Below, piece after piece: positions 4,901 to 7,664 of a DNA stretch of 7,664 nt. A model generated the notes under the pieces. It ran no database searches. It saw only the letters and a program-made list of their open reading frames with translations, and was not told where the DNA came from. Within the stretch, counting starts at the first letter, position 1; each line of letters starts with the position of its first letter. The translations under genes and the position numbers were made by a program. Origin of the DNA: an uncultured Prevotella sp. (GTDB lineage: Bacteria; Bacteroidota; Bacteroidia; Bacteroidales; Bacteroidaceae); NCBI GenBank assembly GCA_946055365.1, contig CAMGFM010000058.1, forward strand, positions 1 to 7,664, in the 5' to 3' direction.

Positions 4901-7491
4901 TGCACCACCTTACCGTCGGCCAACGCCGTGTAAAGCACGTGCTGGATGCTGTCGGAAGAGCCTACCTGCAAGTAGACGGGGCTGCCGTCGGCAGGAAACT
5001 TGCCAGAAGAGATCCAAAACCAGTCGTGTGTCTCTGTCGGAACCTTGCTGTCGGAAAGCGAGAAGAGCGTCACCTCAGACTGTATGCTGTCGCTGCCGCA
5101 CACGGCTGCCACACGATATTTGCCCGAAGGCATGTCGGAGAGGTCAAGCTCCACCCTTTCGTTGGCCCTGCACTTGAAATGCCTCGTGCCGATGGTGCAG
5201 TCGACCTCGGCATCTATGCTCTTGCCCGCATTGTTGATGTAGTTGAACGACACCGTGGCGGTGCTGTCCCTCAGCACACGCGACGCAATGTCACACGTGA
5301 GCAGCATGCGGCGATCGCTCAACGGCACTGACGACTCACAAGACCTTGTCTCTCCTGCGAGGTCGGTGACCCTTGCCACAATGTCAAAGCTATAGTAGCG
5401 CGAGGTGTTGTCGTCATAGCTCTCGGGCAACACCATAGGCACGGCTATGGTGAACGCGCCCTGGCTGTCGGTCTTGAGCGTGTCTCTAACCACAACCTCG
5501 GCATTGGCCATCACGCCAGAGCAACGCCAGTAGCGCAGGGGGCGTCTTGTGACGCTCAGCTCTACCCTTGCGCCCGTCACAGGCAAGCCCGTGAATGTCT
5601 CGGCTCTGCCGCTCAGCCTCAGCGTGTCGCCAATATGATAGTCTGTAGCAGGCTCTGCCACGTCCACACGGAACGTCGGCCGCTTGTAATCCTCCACTCT
5701 AAAACCACAATAGGCACCAGCCACGCCCTTTGCCTCCACGTAATATCTGCCGCCAAGTCCCTTGGCAGGCAGCACAAAGTCGGTAGAGGCAGTGCCAAAC
5801 TCGTCGGTGCGCACAGTATCGCTCGCCACCACACGATAGTTGACATCCTTTAGCGTAAGCTCTATTTCCTCTCCCTGCAAACACTCCGCCTGCTGTCCGT
5901 CGGCAGAAGAGCGATATGCCACTGCCGCCACATGCACTGTCTGTCCATGGCGGTAGATGCTGCGGTCGGTGAAGATGCTGACGTGTGCGGCATCTTTGCG
6001 CTTGTAGAATCCGTAGGACGAAGAAAACGACTGCAAGGGAAAGGCATTGTCGATGTCGGTGCGCACACAATAGTAGCGAAACGCGATGTGGTTGTTGTCA
6101 ATGACTATCTCGCCATTGTCATCACACGTGAGCGTAAGAGCGTCAGCCTCGCTGATGTCCTGAGAGTCGTAGATGTCGACCTTGGCATGTGGCACCGGCT
6201 CGCCCGTAGTGGCATTTAGCACAGCCACACGGCATCGGTTGTCGGGCAGGCACTCGGTGACGGGATAGAGATTGGTGACTCTCAGCAAGGTGTATTCAGC
6301 AGGTATGGCTACATTGTCGGTGGTCATCTCTACCAGCCACAAGCCCTCGCTGAGCGGCGGTATGTACATGGAGTCCTTGAGAGTGCGCGAGGGAGTGGCT
6401 GCCACATAGCTCTTTGAAATGACATAGGGAGCGACGCTGCCGTCTATATAACCGCTCAGGCGGTCGTAGTCGACGTTTTTCCATGTAGACACAGGCACGG
6501 GGGCGTCATCCCTGAGCCTCCGCACCGTCATCTTAAGCTCACCTATGTTGTTGACATATATAACGTCGACCTTGCGGCGCACGCCCGGGAGCATGAGTTC
6601 ATTGCCACAAGCCACGTGAAAGGACGGCAGCGTGAGCCTGCGGTACTCGTTGCGCAGCCTGTTCATGCGCGGCCACGCTCCCCATTTCATGAGAGAGTAG
6701 TTGATAAAGTTGAGTCTGTCGTCGTCGGTAACGTCCTCGGCAGTCTGCATAAACTCATAACGCTCCACGGCAATCTCTCCTGCACAGAGCAGATCGGCAT
6801 ACTCCTTCAGCAGAGAGTCAAGCGTCTGCACGTATCTTGACTTCTTGAAAAGCGGCGAGTCGCTGGTCTTGCGCTCCTTTCTGGCTATCTCAAGAGCCGT
6901 GAGACACGCTCCCTCGCGCTTGCCGTGGCTGTCGTAGTAGCGGTGCATGGTGTAATAGTCGTCGGCGAGCATACCTATGATGTGCAGCATGTCGTCATAG
7001 TAATACTTGGAGTCAATGCCGTCCACGACATAGGGCTCATAGGTGGTGGAGAATGCCTTGGCAAGTGCGTCGGGGTTGCTCATGGAGAGCTTGAACCATG
7101 CCTTTGACTTCTCCCCGGCATCGGGCAGTGTCGTGCCATAGCGGCTGTAGAGACTGCCAAGTGTCGAGCGGTATATGGCGGCAAGCACTTCGTCGTGCGC
7201 AGCTGCCGCCCTCTGCTCTGCAGACTCTATCCTGCGCACAGCAGGCAGCAGGGAGTCGGGCGAAAGCTCATACCTCACCTCAGCATCGGCAAACTGTGCC
7301 TTGAGCAGATGCCCATAGGCACGCTCGCTCTCCGCCTTTTGCATTATCTCAGACAGCACGGACAAGGATGTCTGAGGCAGGTCTTTCTGCCGCGACCGCT
7401 CATATTTCTTCCACAGCTTGCCGTAAGGTGCCGCCTGTGCCGCAAAAGACACCAGCAGGCACGTAACTATCAATATCAGTATTCTCTTCAT
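1975..7491 (-). CDS. Exported alpha-2-macroglobulin family protein without a thioester (1838 aa)
   Basis: Bacterial alpha-2-macroglobulins are large envelope proteins thought to trap proteases or aid envelope defence. Residues 1-20 are a signal peptide with probable cleavage AQA|AP; C11 is not in a lipobox. Residues 21-290 are a helical N-terminal region. About 300-500 are MG-type beta domains (GLWLVEM; NATTGEPVPHAKVDIYDS). 505-605 is MG2/A2M_N (FTDRSIYRHGQTVHVAAV), followed by further MG domains to about 800. About 925-1000 is the bait-region domain (LVPGKKETWTLRV, ATLYDKSLDEI). 1091-1185 is the core A2M domain (LPESVTTWQFHGVAHD). About 1283-1640 is the alpha/alpha-toroid thioester-type domain (EDGSFSWWKG, PYVTQHVLETL), and 1700-1838 a C-terminal MG10-like domain (VADRRAACMEP, YSPEFAARE). 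Where thioester homologues have PYECSEQ or CGEQ, this protein reads MSAPESDNAF (1303-1312), so covalent trapping is not expected. Residues 1030-1085 are a low-complexity acidic, Cys-containing linker. The usual partner pbpC is not in the window. The ATG at 7491 precedes the signal peptide; no Shine-Dalgarno is seen. Confidence 0.95.
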   Translation of the reverse strand: MKRILILIVTCLLVSFAAQAAPYGKLWKKYERSRQKDLPQTSLSVLSEIMQKAESERAYGHLLKAQFADAEVRYELSPDSLLPAVRRIESAEQRAAAAHDEVLAAIYRSTLGSLYSRYGTTLPDAGEKSKAWFKLSMSNPDALAKAFSTTYEPYVVDGIDSKYYYDDMLHIIGMLADDYYTMHRYYDSHGKREGACLTALEIARKERKTSDSPLFKKSRYVQTLDSLLKEYADLLCAGEIAVERYEFMQTAEDVTDDDRLNFINYSLMKWGAWPRMNRLRNEYRRLTLPSFHVACGNELMLPGVRRKVDVIYVNNIGELKMTVRRLRDDAPVPVSTWKNVDYDRLSGYIDGSVAPYVISKSYVAATPSRTLKDSMYIPPLSEGLWLVEMTTDNVAIPAEYTLLRVTNLYPVTECLPDNRCRVAVLNATTGEPVPHAKVDIYDSQDISEADALTLTCDDNGEIVIDNNHIAFRYYCVRTDIDNAFPLQSFSSSYGFYKRKDAAHVSIFTDRSIYRHGQTVHVAAVAYRSSADGQQAECLQGEEIELTLKDVNYRVVASDTVRTDEFGTASTDFVLPAKGLGGRYYVEAKGVAGAYCGFRVEDYKRPTFRVDVAEPATDYHIGDTLRLSGRAETFTGLPVTGARVELSVTRRPLRYWRCSGVMANAEVVVRDTLKTDSQGAFTIAVPMVLPESYDDNTSRYYSFDIVARVTDLAGETRSCESSVPLSDRRMLLTCDIASRVLRDSTATVSFNYINNAGKSIDAEVDCTIGTRHFKCRANERVELDLSDMPSGKYRVAAVCGSDSIQSEVTLFSLSDSKVPTETHDWFWISSGKFPADGSPVYLQVGSSDSIQHVLYTALADGKVVQDGRADIRGELLTTPIYYREEWGDGLSLSLVWVKQGKACTHNVTIRKPVVDKSLSLQWETFRDRLVPGKKETWTLRVTSPDGTPARAQLIATLYDKSLDEIQPHALSLNLPSSFAIPFAYWSEIRMRERSVYGEMLAKYLNEPLLQFSHFTFNSGFDVFRGIVHKFHRAEINSVAYDAVDGTCIVGCMKAAPARTEGAFEVGDEDAVTAGCDIAQESGDDVVRTNLDETAFFVPALQSNAKGELRLTFTLPESVTTWQFHGVAHDREMNVGHISAQAVASKTVMVTPNVPRFVRAGDKGVIAARVSSQGEKVISGTAVMQFLDPESERVLYSRNARYTVKPGETVAVVFAYDMSAIRHDGLLICRVKVSGGGHSDGEQHYLPVLPVSETVVNSLAFTCRGVGKKDIDLTSLLPEGASEPRLTVEYVARPEWMMIQTLPYMSAPESDNAFALVSALYSNSLGKVIMHGNPAIRAAVEQWSGGKGAQRGTATPVSALENNAELRAVALDETPWVADAAGDTGRMAMLADYFDESRLDYMLAECVSRLARLQHEDGSFSWWKGMNGSPYVTQHVLETLVRCKAKGAKCSGRTAKIIDRSFAFMEKYVAEEVARLKKLKSEGLDPVPGDITMSWLYAVSVDRRVLTGSVKHDFDYLIKLIAGNNDIYSIYGKSMTAVTLALNGRDKDAAALLESMKQHTVSAEGMGRWFDTGKAKYSWRDYRIPTQVAAIEALQLVAPEDSDFIADMRQWLLLSKRTQMWDTPVNTVNAVYAFFGGGDDALQPCDRPATLKVDGRNVAGDAASADVTGYVRSTLEGGKMQRLVIDSHCDNTSWGAVHARFMQESSRVAAHSEGFTVMRQFLKDGKVLADGDALDVGDRIVVRITVVADRDYDFVHVADRRAACMEPSQQISGYVGGCYQEVKDNVTNYYFDTFSKGRHVLETAYYVDRSGTYSTGTCLVQCAYSPEFAAREPTRVLSVR

Positions 7492-7565
7492 ATTGTCAAA
7501 TGTATAATATTTAATGTGTTGACGGCCGCAATGGAGCTTGCCACAATTGCCGAGCCGATGCCTAT
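7492..7565 (-). promoter_or_regulatory. Probable 5' leader of the macroglobulin gene
   Basis: If the promoter at 7572-7601 is used, transcription should begin near 7565, giving an untranslated leader of about 70-75 nt. Its last 25-30 nt are strongly AT-rich (positions 7492-7518) and carry no Shine-Dalgarno, the usual arrangement for Bacteroidetes translation starts. Only a 4-bp stem (7528-7531 with 7538-7541) is visible, so I see no riboswitch. Confidence 0.45.
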
Positions 7566-7571
7566 CTTATG

Positions 7572-7601
7572 CAAAGATAGTGCGAGGCGAGCGGAGAACA
7601 A
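7572..7601 (-). promoter_or_regulatory. Bacteroidetes-type promoter for the macroglobulin gene
   Basis: On the minus strand TATCTTTG (7579-7572) exactly matches the Bacteroidetes -7 consensus TAnnTTTG. A TTG (7601-7599) matches the core of the -33 element, with a 19-bp spacer (7598-7580), within the normal 19-21 bp range for the primary sigma factor ABfA. It points at the macroglobulin gene, about 80 bp upstream of its start codon. The -7 box lies inside a 19-bp inverted repeat (7562-7580). Confidence 0.8.
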
Positions 7602-7628
7602 GATGGAAAAGCCATGCTTTTACATCTT
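7600..7628. repeat. Long inverted repeat just upstream of the -33 element
   Basis: The arms AAGATGGAAAAGC (7600-7612) and GCTTTTACATCTT (7616-7628) pair over 12 of 13 positions around a CAT loop; the only mismatch is G7606 against A7622. The left arm overlaps the TTG of the -33 element. It would form a stable hairpin in any transcript coming from the upstream promoter copy, or act as a dyad binding site next to the polymerase. Confidence 0.6.
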
Positions 7629-7657
7629 TGTTATGCCGAGCCGATGCCTATCTTATG

Positions 7658-7664
7658 CAAAGAT
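7658..7664 (-). promoter_or_regulatory. Second, upstream copy of the -7 box, cut by the window edge
   Basis: CAAAGAT at the right edge is the complement of seven of the eight bases of TATCTTTG in the second repeat unit. If the repeat continues as in the first unit, this is a tandem promoter about 86 bp upstream of the one next to the gene. Its -33 element is outside the window, so its activity cannot be judged. Confidence 0.45.

Larger units (their letters stand above)
7548..7664 (-). repeat. 31-bp direct repeat at 86-bp period carrying a promoter box, right copy at window edge
   Basis: The 31 bases at 7548-7578 recur identically at 7634-7664, where the window ends, so the true repeat may be longer and there may be more units. 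Each copy includes GCCGAGCCGATGCC followed by TATCTTATGCAAAGAT, which contains all or most of a minus-strand TATCTTTG box. The upstream gene on the right is not visible. From memory, similar promoter-bearing intergenic units are common in Bacteroidales genomes, but I cannot verify this here. Confidence 0.85.

Noticed and set aside
7497..7504. TACATTTG on the minus strand, a second match to the TAnnTTTG -7 box
   Set aside because: It lies only 6 bases before the start codon, so the transcript would be leaderless or start within the gene, and no TTG lies 19-21 bp upstream.

Overview
The window most likely comes from a GC-rich member of the Bacteroidales (a gut Muribaculaceae- or Prevotella-like organism would fit; genus not resolvable). 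The evidence is a Bacteroidetes-type promoter (TTG - 19 bp - TATCTTTG), the absence of Shine-Dalgarno sequences in front of all three start codons, an IspH of Bacteroidetes style (SGSGFCFGV), and the pairing of a DUF1573 protein with a very large bacterial alpha-2-macroglobulin. All three supported genes lie on the minus strand; the long plus-strand open frames are antisense shadows of them.

Layout in the direction of transcription (right to left): positions 7664-7492 hold an upstream region with a 31-bp sequence repeated at an 86-bp period, each copy carrying a TATCTTTG-type -7 box (the outer copy is cut by the window edge), plus an AT-rich leader. Positions 7491-1975 encode a complete 1838-residue exported alpha-2-macroglobulin-like protein whose thioester motif is degenerate. 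Positions 1974-1644 are a 331-bp intergenic region that is unusually structured: four copies of a 13-bp palindrome (consensus AAAGTGSCACTTT) at an exact 22-bp period, a 21-bp near-palindrome, a T8 tract beside a small GC hairpin, two 13-bp direct repeats 20 bp apart and a 5' leader hairpin. Positions 1643-573 encode a secreted three-domain DUF1573 protein, and positions 576-1 the first 192 residues of IspH, which overlaps the DUF1573 gene by 4 bp (ATGA) and runs off the left edge.

Functionally, the DUF1573 gene and ispH look like one translationally coupled unit, joining an envelope protein of unknown role to the last step of the MEP isoprenoid pathway. The alpha-2-macroglobulin gene probably has its own promoter and is separated from the next genes by the hairpin-rich region. 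The coding content is ordinary for the phylum. The parts most worth a second look are the phased palindrome array at 1864-1942 and the tandem promoter repeat at 7548-7664. I see no evidence of a defence system, CRISPR array, transposase, tRNA or rRNA.
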